Of a DNA stretch of 64,000 nucleotides, positions 34,181-43,062 are shown one piece after another. The notes under the pieces are model-generated. The model was not told where the DNA came from, ran no database searches, and saw nothing but the letters and a program-made list of their open reading frames with translations. The translations under genes and the position numbers were made by a program. The DNA is from CALOCY01 sp942491975. Its GTDB lineage: Bacteria > Bacteroidota > Bacteroidia > Bacteroidales > Prolixibacteraceae. The DNA is taken from positions 992,001 to 1,056,000 of the forward strand of contig CALOCY010000004.1 of the NCBI GenBank assembly GCA_942491975.1, in the 5' to 3' direction. Numbering within the stretch: position 1 is the stretch's first letter; every line of letters begins with the position of its first letter.

Positions 34181-37100
34181 TTAAGGTTCATCTTCAATTA
34201 TTATCTCTTTAGTATATTCTTTTGTTTCTCCCTGTGTATTGGTTATGGCTAATGTAACAGTATATGTGCCTGCTTTTTTATATTCGTGGTCAATAGTTTT
34301 CCCGGAAGCAGCTTCCCCATCACCAAAATCCCATGTATAAATAATGTTTGTATTTGTTTGATTGGTACTTTTAGTCGTAATAACACCATCCGGTTGAACA
34401 GCACCTATTTGTGTTGAAAATATTATTGGCTGGTTAGAATAATTCCCTGAAATATCAAACTGGATGCATCCCATCGAATTTCCAAACTCATCAACACAGC
34501 AATCGCAAGAGGAGTCATATTCGCATGGGTAGCAAAAATCAAAAGTGAATGTGGCACTAATCGTGTGATTTTCTGTTACACTTCGGAAAGAATATTGGTT
34601 TATGGCTCCTTTTGAAGTACCGTCAACAATTACATCTGCTATTTTGTAATTGAGATCAGCCGTTATTGTAAAACTTTGATAAGAACCGGGATCTACATTT
34701 ACATTTCCTTCAGGAGATATGCTTCCTCCGGTACCTGCACTGGCTGCTATGATGTACGCTTCTGTTATTGTTGCACTATCATTCATATTTCTATTGCAAG
34801 AAGTTTTATTGTTGGTAGCTTCAACGGTGTATGTCCCTTCTGTCGTTTGGTATCCAAAGCTGATTGCAGCACCTGTTCCGGTAACAGAAGTTATAGCTGT
34901 CCCCCCTCTTTTCAGGTGATATGTAACCCCTGTTTCCGAACCACTTAGACCAATTTCAATACCACTCCCTCCCGGACAATATGTTCCACCGCCTGTTACA
35001 TCATATGCTGTTGGTAATGGATTGACCGTTACGGTTGCATTACCATTCATACTACTACTACAGGAGTTTGCATTGTTGATGGCTTCAACGGTGTATGTCC
35101 CTTCTGTCGTTTGGTATCCAAAGCTGATTGCAGCACCTGTCCCGTCAACAGAAATTATAGCTGTTCCCCCTCTTTTCAGGTGATATGTAACCCCTGTTTC
35201 CGAACCACTTAGGGCAACTTCAATCCCGTTTTCCCCCGTACAATAGGAACCACCACCTGTTACATTATATATTGTTGGTGAAGGAGTTGCTGTTATGGTT
35301 GCATTGCCATTCATACTACTACTGCAGGAGGAGCTTGTGTTGTTGATGGCTTCAACGGTGTATGTCCCTTCTGTCGTTTGGTATCCAAAGCTGATTGCAG
35401 CACCTGTACCGTTAACGGAAGTTATAGCTGCCCCCCCTCTTTTCAGCTGATATGTAACCCCTGTTTCCGAACCACTTAGGGCAACTTCAATCCCGTTTTC
35501 CCCCGTACAATAGGAACCACCACCTGTTACATTATATATTGTTGGTGAAGGAGTTGCTGTTATGGTTGCATTGCCATTCATACTACTACTGCAGGAGGAG
35601 GTTGTGTTGTTGATGGCTTCAACGGTGTATGTCCCTTCTGTCGTTTGGTATCCAAAGCTGATTGCAGCACCTGTCCCGTCAACAGAAGTTATAGCTGTTC
35701 CCCCTCTTTTCAGGTGATATGTAACCCCTGTTTCCGAACCACTTAGGGCAACTTCAATCCCGTTTTCCCCCGTACAATAGGAACCACCGCCTGTTACATT
35801 ATATATTGTTGGTGAAGGAGTTGCTGTTATGGTTGCATTACCATTCATACTACTACTACAGGAGGTTGTGTTGTTGATGGCTTCAACGGTGTATGTCCCT
35901 TCTGTCGTTTGGTATCCAAAGCTGATTGCAGCACCTGTCCCGTCAACAGAAATTATAGCTGCCCCCCCTCTTCTCAGGTGATATGTAACCCCTGTTTCCG
36001 AACCACTTAGGGCAACTTCAATCCCGTTTTCCCCCGTACAATAGGAACCACCACCTGTTACATTATATATTGTTGGTGAAGGAGTTGCTGTTATGGTTGC
36101 ATTGCCATTCATACTACTACTGCAGGAGGAGGTTGTGTTGTTGATGGCTTCAACGGTGTATGTCCCTTCTGTCGTTTGGTATCCAAAGCTGATTGCAGCA
36201 CCTGTCCCGTCAACAGAAGTTATAGCTGTTCCCCCTCTTTTCAGGTGATATGTAACCCCTGTTTCCGAACCACTTAGGGCAACTTCAATCCCGTTTTCCC
36301 CCGTACAATAGGAACCACCACCTGTTACATTATATATTGTTGGCAACGGGTTAACAGTTATGGTTGCATTGGTGCTTGACGACCAGCATTCTGCAACCGT
36401 ATTGTAAGCCCTTAAATAGATTGTATGTGTGCCGGTTGTATAATAGCCATAGGATGAGTTGAAATTGCTCATGTCTGTGCCGTAAGCATTTGTTTGCCAG
36501 TAATATGTTATACCGGCAGGCGGGGTGCTTCTCCTGAAACTATGTGTCCCCCCACAAAATATCCCTCCACCATTTATGATTAGATCTTTTGGAGGGGGTG
36601 TTCTGTAGATGTATTTATGTTTTTTAAGAATATTGTCCTTATGGTCCCTGATATATTTCAAACGTCCGAAACTGTCGTATTCATAACCGGTTTTTCGTCC
36701 TGCCGGATCAGTTTGGGAAGTCATACCTGTAATGGGGGCGTAGGTGTAAGTAGCAACCATAGCACCGGGCAATGCATCACGTAAAGTTTGTATTTCTGTA
36801 TTTATAGATGCACTGTCATAAGAGGAGGATAAAGCGGAAATATTCTGAGTCCCCAAAGCTGCTTCTACTTCAGCATAAGTGGCATTTTCGATTTTGGCTA
36901 TCGGTAAATTATTCTTGTATCCGTACAGTATGGTTGTACGGTAATCATCCGTTTTGCCCATCTCTTGTAGCAGTAAAGAACCGGGATAATAAGTTTTTTC
37001 TATTTTAAGTTTATAATCCGGATTGGAAAGGATGTTTGCAGGATCATGTGCAACCTCACTGCTTCCCATGTTTTCCTCTTTTACATAGCCTTTTATAAGT

Positions 37101-40060
37101 TTTCCGTAACTGTTGTAAATGCGGATTGCCCCTCCGGTTTGCCTGCCGTCAACAAATTGCTCCTCTTTAACAGGGATGGAAATAATATTTCGGTACTTAA
37201 GGGAGGAGGAATATCCGACTCCATCGTCATAGTCTACAGGATAGTACGTTTTCTTTTTTAACCATTTATTGGTGCTCAGGGATTGTTTTTCCTCTTTAAC
37301 CTGGAAATTTTTGTTGTTGTAATCAAAACGGTACTTTTTGATCACTTCTACGGATTTAAAGTAGTCTGTAACGATAGTAGAGTCTAGACTGCTAAAGGAG
37401 CTTAGGAAGTAGGATTGGATGTACTTTACAGATGTAATATTGGGATCTAAACGCCCCCGTGGATAACTATAGTAAGGATTCCAAAAGCTTTTAATTGCAA
37501 ATACTTGTGTGTTAATGAATGGTATTCGCCTTTCATATTTATTTGAGTAAAAATATTGGATCTTCTTTATCGGGGCTCCGGAAGCATTGAAAAGCTCTTT
37601 TAAAGTTAATTTTCCCCGATAAGCTGATTTATTAACAGGACGTGCAAATTCAAATTTTCCAAGATCAATCCAATCCCTTTCAAATGAATATCTATAATGT
37701 GTTTTGCCTGTACTATTCCCTTCTCTCACTATTACATCAGCATAAAAGATGTGAGAACCTCCTCCTCGAAATAATGAATTAGATGAGATGGCTTCGTACT
37801 GTTCTCTAACTGCTTTATGTGCATCTCCATCGGTTAAGTAACAATTAGTATACGGAAATGAGTGATAAAACGGCTGATGCAATAAACGACCACTTGGGTT
37901 GTTGTTTTCATCGGGGTTTATATATTCAAAATGAGTGGTTTCAGGAGATCCAGTTAGAAAATCTTTTGTGATTTTTTTGATTCTGACCCCCCCTGCTATT
38001 TTTTCTTTGACGGGTGATAACGGGTTAACTTCATCCCATTCGATCCTGATATAAGCTTTACTTCCCTCTCTGTCTGGATAGGTCATATTGCCTGCACTTA
38101 CCTGATAATTTCCCGAGGGGATCATCAATTTTACCGGTTGCGATTGATCGTAAGTATCCCCATCAGCAGTAAGGGTAAATGTTTCATCACTATCCAGGTT
38201 TTTTAATTCCACGAAATGGAAACAAAGATCATCAATTATGCCTTGGGAGTTAGTGTTATTACAGCTTAGGTCAATATAGAGGTAAACGAGTCCGTAGTCG
38301 GGCATGCTTTTATAAGTATAATTGGCAGGTAGTTTTGAGGCATCAAAATAAAAGTTGGAAGCTATTACAGCGGATCTGTTTCCATTTATCCATGCCCCTG
38401 TTTTACGGATTACCTGAAAATCGTCAATACGGTATGTGTGGCTTTCATAATCAAATGATATGCTGCCACCGGTGGGGTAGGTTATTCTTTCTATGGTACC
38501 GGCCTTTGAAGTTGTCGCATCAGGTTTTCTGTTATTGTCTGTTTTTTCATCAATCAATAAAGTTTTAGTCCAATGAGGAAAAGGTGATGGATTATTTATA
38601 ATTCTGGTATAATTAGGGATTAAATCATAGTTATTGTTAGCATTATAGAAGCCCCAGTGATCAATAGAATAACAAGGAAAAACAGGAAATTGTTGTGCAT
38701 CGTAATCAAATTTGTAGGGAGGTAATTTCTTTCCATTAGCATCACTTTCAATAATGCTATCTAATTTTAAACGGTTGTTATAGGAGTGAAAAAATTCAAA
38801 CTTCTTAAACAGTTGGCCACTATTATAAATTTCAATATTTTTCATCCGGTGATTACCACTCAGGTCTTGTCGTTCTTCCTCTTCATCATATCCAAAAACC
38901 ACTGAATTGTTCAAGTTATTTGTGATCGAATATATCCTTTTCCCAGTGATCTGTTTTCGAACTAATATGGTATGCGTTTTTCCATAACAGTCACATCGTG
39001 GAAAATTTACGTCAATCCTTTTTAGGTGTTCGGTTTGTGACTGTAATAAATCATAATCATCTATAGGATCATCTTCATACAAAAATGTAAATACCTCTTT
39101 TTGTGCGGGAGAGTATATTTTTGTAAGGTGCCAACTGGAAGGAAAGTGGTCATACGGAGTTGGGGTTATTGTTCCGGATTCATTTATAATAGATATATTT
39201 GAAGCTTCATTGACCCCTGAAAATTCATACATAGTACCATCGCCGGTCCTGACTTTCCAGAAAACATTTGAAGGATTCATTGGATCATCAAAAAGATTAG
39301 TCTCTATTTTGATATCGGTTTGTGATAAGAAGTGGATATTTTTATTTTTATCGAATGCAAAAATAGCAGTAGTTTCATTGGGTAAGTTAATAGTGAAAAT
39401 ATCCGGCTCCAGGTCCCTGTACTTTTCAGCAGCTTCAACAAGTTGTTCATGTAGTGGGTTGGGGACTCCGCGAATTTCACTGGAACTATATGTAAAGGTT
39501 AGATTTCCAAAATCATCCTCATTAAAATATGGTATAAGATGACGAGATGGAACGAAATCTGGCATCAATGAATCATAAGGTATTGAAACACCGAAATCTG
39601 CACAATTAGTCTCAAAATCATACTGATCAAAACTATATACATATCCATAACTGGTTTCATCGGGCAACCCGTAAACTGTCCGGGAAATCGTACCCCCGGC
39701 ATTTAAAGCCCAGCCTATTCCAAGATTTCCGGTCGGCTGGTCTGCTTTTAAATTACCGGTATGGTAACTTATTGATATAGGCAATCCGGGCTCCATGCCC
39801 CCGCTTAACGTAAACAGGGGAATAGAGATATCGGGTACGCCGGTTGAATGGTTGACCGGAATATCTCCGAAAGTACCCAGTGAGGCTGCATTGGGTAGCG
39901 GCGGGATAACGATATTGTCACTAAAAATACTATCGTTATTGGCAGTCTGACTGTACCCGTTAACGAGAAATAAGCAGGTGCAGATTAGAAATGGGCATGC
40001 TTTAATGATCTTTTTATATGTCGAAATAGAAAAAAAAGTTGTAAGAACTGTATTTCTCAT
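34181..40060 (-). CDS. Giant RHS-like surface protein with six tandem repeats, an InlB-type repeat and a PKD domain
   Basis: The 1959-residue protein has a signal peptide (cleavage near VNGYSQ, about residue 38). Residues 40-1130 are the long RHS/SpvB-like N-terminal shell common in Bacteroidota: GTFGDIPVNHSTGVPDISIP, NLGIGWALNAGGTISRTVYG, many YxYD-type strands. One true YD repeat (TGYEYDSFGRLKYIRDHKDN, about 1150) and a PKD-like stretch follow. Then come six tandem units of 88-89 residues (about 1240-1770) starting PTIYNVTGGGSYCTGENGIE and ending in SSSMNGNATITATPS, an InlB-type repeat (GTGGSISPEGNVNVDPGSYQ) and a C-terminal PKD domain (YTWDFGDGEAASG). There is no polymorphic-toxin tail and no recognisable T9SS sorting domain. 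Its likely role is adhesion or a surface fibre. Monocistronic. Confidence 0.8.
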   Translation of the reverse strand: MRNTVLTTFFSISTYKKIIKACPFLICTCLFLVNGYSQTANNDSIFSDNIVIPPLPNAASLGTFGDIPVNHSTGVPDISIPLFTLSGGMEPGLPISISYHTGNLKADQPTGNLGIGWALNAGGTISRTVYGLPDETSYGYVYSFDQYDFETNCADFGVSIPYDSLMPDFVPSRHLIPYFNEDDFGNLTFTYSSSEIRGVPNPLHEQLVEAAEKYRDLEPDIFTINLPNETTAIFAFDKNKNIHFLSQTDIKIETNLFDDPMNPSNVFWKVRTGDGTMYEFSGVNEASNISIINESGTITPTPYDHFPSSWHLTKIYSPAQKEVFTFLYEDDPIDDYDLLQSQTEHLKRIDVNFPRCDCYGKTHTILVRKQITGKRIYSITNNLNNSVVFGYDEEEERQDLSGNHRMKNIEIYNSGQLFKKFEFFHSYNNRLKLDSIIESDANGKKLPPYKFDYDAQQFPVFPCYSIDHWGFYNANNNYDLIPNYTRIINNPSPFPHWTKTLLIDEKTDNNRKPDATTSKAGTIERITYPTGGSISFDYESHTYRIDDFQVIRKTGAWINGNRSAVIASNFYFDASKLPANYTYKSMPDYGLVYLYIDLSCNNTNSQGIIDDLCFHFVELKNLDSDETFTLTADGDTYDQSQPVKLMIPSGNYQVSAGNMTYPDREGSKAYIRIEWDEVNPLSPVKEKIAGGVRIKKITKDFLTGSPETTHFEYINPDENNNPSGRLLHQPFYHSFPYTNCYLTDGDAHKAVREQYEAISSNSLFRGGGSHIFYADVIVREGNSTGKTHYRYSFERDWIDLGKFEFARPVNKSAYRGKLTLKELFNASGAPIKKIQYFYSNKYERRIPFINTQVFAIKSFWNPYYSYPRGRLDPNITSVKYIQSYFLSSFSSLDSTIVTDYFKSVEVIKKYRFDYNNKNFQVKEEKQSLSTNKWLKKKTYYPVDYDDGVGYSSSLKYRNIISIPVKEEQFVDGRQTGGAIRIYNSYGKLIKGYVKEENMGSSEVAHDPANILSNPDYKLKIEKTYYPGSLLLQEMGKTDDYRTTILYGYKNNLPIAKIENATYAEVEAALGTQNISALSSSYDSASINTEIQTLRDALPGAMVATYTYAPITGMTSQTDPAGRKTGYEYDSFGRLKYIRDHKDNILKKHKYIYRTPPPKDLIINGGGIFCGGTHSFRRSTPPAGITYYWQTNAYGTDMSNFNSSYGYYTTGTHTIYLRAYNTVAECWSSSTNATITVNPLPTIYNVTGGGSYCTGENGIEVALSGSETGVTYHLKRGGTAITSVDGTGAAISFGYQTTEGTYTVEAINNTTSSCSSSMNGNATITATPSPTIYNVTGGGSYCTGENGIEVALSGSETGVTYHLRRGGAAIISVDGTGAAISFGYQTTEGTYTVEAINNTTSCSSSMNGNATITATPSPTIYNVTGGGSYCTGENGIEVALSGSETGVTYHLKRGGTAITSVDGTGAAISFGYQTTEGTYTVEAINNTTSSCSSSMNGNATITATPSPTIYNVTGGGSYCTGENGIEVALSGSETGVTYQLKRGGAAITSVNGTGAAISFGYQTTEGTYTVEAINNTSSSCSSSMNGNATITATPSPTIYNVTGGGSYCTGENGIEVALSGSETGVTYHLKRGGTAIISVDGTGAAISFGYQTTEGTYTVEAINNANSCSSSMNGNATVTVNPLPTAYDVTGGGTYCPGGSGIEIGLSGSETGVTYHLKRGGTAITSVTGTGAAISFGYQTTEGTYTVEATNNKTSCNRNMNDSATITEAYIIAASAGTGGSISPEGNVNVDPGSYQSFTITADLNYKIADVIVDGTSKGAINQYSFRSVTENHTISATFTFDFCYPCEYDSSCDCCVDEFGNSMGCIQFDISGNYSNQPIIFSTQIGAVQPDGVITTKSTNQTNTNIIYTWDFGDGEAASGKTIDHEYKKAGTYTVTLAITNTQGETKEYTKEIIIEDEP
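34757..36348 (-). repeat. Six tandem 264-267-bp coding repeats within the RHS-like gene
   Basis: The landmark CAACGGTGTATGTCCCTTCT recurs at 35086, 35353, 35620, 35884 and 36151, and as the same sequence at 34821, giving spacings of 265, 267, 267, 264 and 267. Four of the six are almost identical over the unit; the outermost copy nearest the C-terminus (34757-35000) is most diverged. The length differences are whole codons once small gaps are counted, so the frame is kept. Confidence 0.9.
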
Positions 40061-40214
40061 GTCTTAAAATTAGTTATGATAAAATAAATTGCCTATAATA
40101 ATTTAACAGATTACAATATACAAAAAATAACGTACTGTTCTTTGGGGTATCAGTATGTTTTTAGCATAATATATTTTAGCAGTCGGTCAATTGGCTTGCT
40201 AAATATAAAAAACA

Positions 40215-40247
40215 AAAAATCTGACCTGCTAAAAAGGTCGGATTTTT
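40215..40247 (-). terminator. Terminator of fabI
   Basis: AAAAATCTGACC (40215-40226) and GGTCGGATTTTT (40236-40247) pair with one G-T across a nine-base loop; on the minus strand T-rich sequence follows. It also lies in the promoter-side region of the RHS-like gene. Confidence 0.8.
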
Positions 40248-40289
40248 GTTGTATGGTAATGGGAGAGAACTTCTTGTTTTTTCCCGGGA

Positions 40290-41135
40290 TTAATCATACA
40301 AGTGATCATCATCCCGCTCTAAGCCGATATTGTATTGGTTCATGGCACGCAGGCTCATGCCCATGTTGGAGAACCCCCCGTCGTGGAAGAGGTTTTGCAT
40401 GGTCACTTTCCGGGTCAGGTCAGAGAACATTACAATGCAGTAGTCGGCACATTCGTCGGCTGTGGCATTGCCCAGTGGCGACATGCGTTCCGAAAAGTCG
40501 AGCAGCCCATCAAACCCTTTGATGCCCCCTCCGGCAGTGGTGGGCGTGGGCGATTGCGATATGGTATTGATACGTACCCGCCTTTCACGCCCGTAGATGT
40601 AGCCAAAACTCCGGGCAATGGATTCGAGCAGTGCTTTGGCATCGGCCATGTCGTTGTATCCCATAAATGTACGCTGTGCAGCTACATAAGAGAGTGCCAG
40701 TACCGAAGCCCATTCGTTCAGTGCATCAAGCTTACGACAGCTCTGGATAACCTTATGAAATGATATGGCAGATACATCCAGTGTTTTATCCAGCATATTG
40801 TAGTCGAGCTCACTGTAGTATTTCCCTTTGCGTACGTTGGGCGACATACCTATGGAGTGCAGGATGAAGTCAATTTTACCTCCCAGAATTTCCATTGATT
40901 GTTTGATCAGATTTTCCAGATCTTCCACGTTGGTAGCGTCGGCAGCAATCACTTCGGCGTTGCATTGTTTGCCCAGTTTGTGGGTGTCACCCATCCGGAG
41001 TGCAACAGCTGTATTGGTCAATGTAAAGGTTGCCCCTTGTTTGTATGCACTTTCTGCCACTTTCCAGGCAATTGAACTTTCATTAAGCGCACCAAAAATA
41101 ATCCCTCGTTTTCCTTTTAATAAGTTACATGCCAT
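40290..41135 (-). CDS. fabI: Enoyl-[acyl-carrier-protein] reductase (NADH)
   Basis: The enzyme reduces trans-2-enoyl-ACP in the last step of each fatty-acid elongation cycle. The 281-residue protein has the FabI Rossmann start GKRGIIFGALNESSIAWKVA, the HSIGMSPN strand (93-100) and the catalytic pair Y160-x6-K167 in MGYNDMADAKALLE, followed by TISQSPTPTTAGGGIKGFD. It is about 19 residues longer than E. coli FabI, chiefly at the C-terminal end. It stands alone with its own terminator. Confidence 0.93.
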   Translation of the reverse strand: MACNLLKGKRGIIFGALNESSIAWKVAESAYKQGATFTLTNTAVALRMGDTHKLGKQCNAEVIAADATNVEDLENLIKQSMEILGGKIDFILHSIGMSPNVRKGKYYSELDYNMLDKTLDVSAISFHKVIQSCRKLDALNEWASVLALSYVAAQRTFMGYNDMADAKALLESIARSFGYIYGRERRVRINTISQSPTPTTAGGGIKGFDGLLDFSERMSPLGNATADECADYCIVMFSDLTRKVTMQNLFHDGGFSNMGMSLRAMNQYNIGLERDDDHLYD

Positions 41136-41342
41136 ATTTGATAGATATTAAATGTAAGACACAGGTATCAAGACGGAACAAAATGCGAATTGATCACATC
41201 CTGATATAACAAATGCTTGTTAAAAAGGTTTTTAGATTGTATTAATCTACATATTTTAATTTGTGTATTTGCAGGGGGTAAATATAGAAAAGAATCAACG
41301 AATGGGAAGGGAAAGATATGTTGTGGAGTGTTAAATTAGTGA

Positions 41343-41636
41343 AATGATCATAAAAAAGGGGTCTTTAAAGCTCCTTTTGAATACTATTTTATTCACGATG
41401 AGAAAAAAGGATATAATTGTGAACAGCTTAATAAAGTATTTCATACAAGAGTTAAGGCGGGTATAAAGTTCAACCTTGGTTCTCCTCCTTCATCGTTAGT
41501 AGACTGGGGACTTGCCGTTGGGGAAGCTTCTTTAAGTCGAATGAATGACTTCAAAATAGAGTTGAAGGCTGGGGATGTGTATGGATGTGCTCGTTTTGAT
41601 GGTCAATGGAAGGGAGTAAGAGTCGTGAAGAATTAG
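41343..41636 (+). pseudogene. 5'-truncated ORF remnant of unknown family
   Basis: Ninety-seven codons are open from just after a TGA at 41340, with no ATG before codon 67. The translation has ordinary protein composition: KAPFEYYFIHDEKKGYNCEQ, VKAGIKFNLGSPPSSLVDWG and DVYGCARFDGQWKGVRVVKN before TAG. It looks like the C-terminal part of a gene whose start has been lost. It precedes the frameshifted outer-membrane gene by 32 bp. I do not recognise the family. Confidence 0.5.
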
Positions 41637-41668
41637 AACAATCAAATATTATCTAAAATTAAGCATCT

Positions 41669-42219
41669 ATGAAAAAAACAATTTTAGTCCTCATTGCTTT
41701 CTATTTTAGTCTGTGTGGTTTTTCACAAGAACAACCAATAAGTTGTGAAAAGGCAATGAGAGTAAATTTTATGAATCCCGGAATTGAGTGTGAACTTCCC
41801 ATTTCCAAATCATCAACACTCTCATTCAATGTTGGTATTGGCTATGGTGGTTCGTATAAAGACTTGTCTTTCAATGGAGATGGATTTATGTATCTGATTT
41901 CACCTTTTTATGACCTTCAATACAGGCACTTTTGCAATTTGGACAAACGAGTAGGGAAGCAGAAGTCTACAAATAATAACTCAGGAAATTTTGGGGATTA
42001 AGATTGTTAGCCAGAGGCCCTGAAATTGCTTCTAGTTTTGGAAGGACCTCAGAAATTGATTTTTCTTTTGGCCCAATATGGGGAATGCAACGTTCTTACA
42101 ACAGGATACATTTTCTTTTTACAACGGGGCCAATCGTCTATTTTGACATGAAAGGAAATTATGGATTTCTACCAATGTTTGAAATTAATGTTGGGTATAA
42201 TTTAAAAATGAAAAAATAG
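41669..42219 (+). pseudogene. Outer-membrane beta-barrel-like protein gene with a frameshift
   Basis: The first frame (41669-42001) has a signal peptide (MKKTILVLIAFYFSLCGFSQ) and barrel-like strands (STLSFNVGIGYGGSYKDLSF; FYDLQYRHFC) ending SGNFGD-stop. The second frame continues GLRLLARGPEIASSFGRTSE, DFSFGPIWGMQRSYN, TTGPIVYFDMKGNYGF and FEINVGYNLKMKK. A one-base change in the TTTTGGGG run at 41989-41996 joins them into a single barrel protein of about 183 residues. A homopolymer-run slip (mutation or sequencing error) is the likely cause. Confidence 0.75.
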
Positions 42220-42311
42220 TCTCAATATACATAGCCTTGCATAAGCTATTTCAGACAAGACAAGTACAGATAATGAAAGCTCATGGGATAATCATCCTGT
42301 GGGCTTTTTCT

Positions 42312-43058
42312 CTAGATTCTAACAACAGTATTGTCCTGCAACCACCCTTTATTGCCATCAGCCAGCCTGATCTCTTTCCACTCGCCCACGCTGTCGGTGA
42401 TTTCCACCTTAAGCCCTTCGTGGATTACAAAAAGTTTGGTGCCACTCTCGGCAGGTGAACTTTTTACCGTTACGCTGGGGGCAAAAATAATGGCATAGTT
42501 GCGTTGGGTGAGCTTTCTCTTTTGTTTCCATGCAAACGAGACGGTCATAATGCTGATGATAAGCATCAATGTTCCGAACCAGAATGCCCGCTTTTTCCAT
42601 GCCAGTGAACGGGTGAGCATAAATACGGCAAAGAGACCGATAAACAGGACAAACGCAACAATGCTGATCCACGACCATTGGTCAACCGATTTCCGGTTGA
42701 TTAACCCCTGCCACCAGCGCACAAAAAATACCTGGGGAAGGGTGATAATATTATCGGTTACATGCTGGTTGGCCAGGTCTAAATTGTATTGAATGTCTTC
42801 GTCGTTGGGTTTTAATAGTTTGGCCCGTTCGTAAAAGAGAATGGATTTAGCCAGTTGTCCGGTTTTATAATACGCATTACCCAAATTAAAATAGACTTTG
42901 TACGATTCAAAATCGGCATTGATGATTTGTTCGTAAGCCTCAATGGCCTCAGCATATTTCTCTTCAGCATAGAGTTGATTGCCTTTTTCAAGTAACGCAC
43001 TGTTGCTCCATGCGTGAGTAGTTACCAATAGCAGTATAATGTACAGTAATTTCTTCAT
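42312..43058 (-). CDS. batE: BatE: TPR and SH3 envelope protein
   Basis: The 248-residue last gene of the aerotolerance operon has a signal peptide (..VTTHAWS) and two TPR units (about 22-90, EKGNQLYAEEKYAEAIEAYE and VYFNLGNAYYKTGQLAKSIL). Two transmembrane helices follow (about 138-157 and 163-181), then a C-terminal bacterial SH3 domain (about 188-248, KLFVIHEGLKVEITDSVGEW). This is the BatE architecture. It starts 4 bp after batD. Bat proteins are proposed to form a membrane complex needed for aerotolerance and envelope stress in Bacteroides; biochemical roles remain open. Confidence 0.88.
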   Translation of the reverse strand: MKKLLYIILLLVTTHAWSNSALLEKGNQLYAEEKYAEAIEAYEQIINADFESYKVYFNLGNAYYKTGQLAKSILFYERAKLLKPNDEDIQYNLDLANQHVTDNIITLPQVFFVRWWQGLINRKSVDQWSWISIVAFVLFIGLFAVFMLTRSLAWKKRAFWFGTLMLIISIMTVSFAWKQKRKLTQRNYAIIFAPSVTVKSSPAESGTKLFVIHEGLKVEITDSVGEWKEIRLADGNKGWLQDNTVVRI

Positions 43059-43062
43059 CTGT

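Noticed and set aside
34181..34500. Toxin tail or T9SS sorting domain at the end of the RHS-like protein
   Set aside because: The C-terminus is a PKD domain ending IIIEDEP; no toxin motif and no PNP..G-type sorting strand pattern.
34757..36348. Possible CRISPR-like array
   Set aside because: The repeated unit is 265 bp, contiguous, without unique spacers, and is coding in frame with the flanking gene.
42237..42458. Plus-strand ORF after the damaged barrel gene
   Set aside because: Antisense to batE and not related to the barrel protein.
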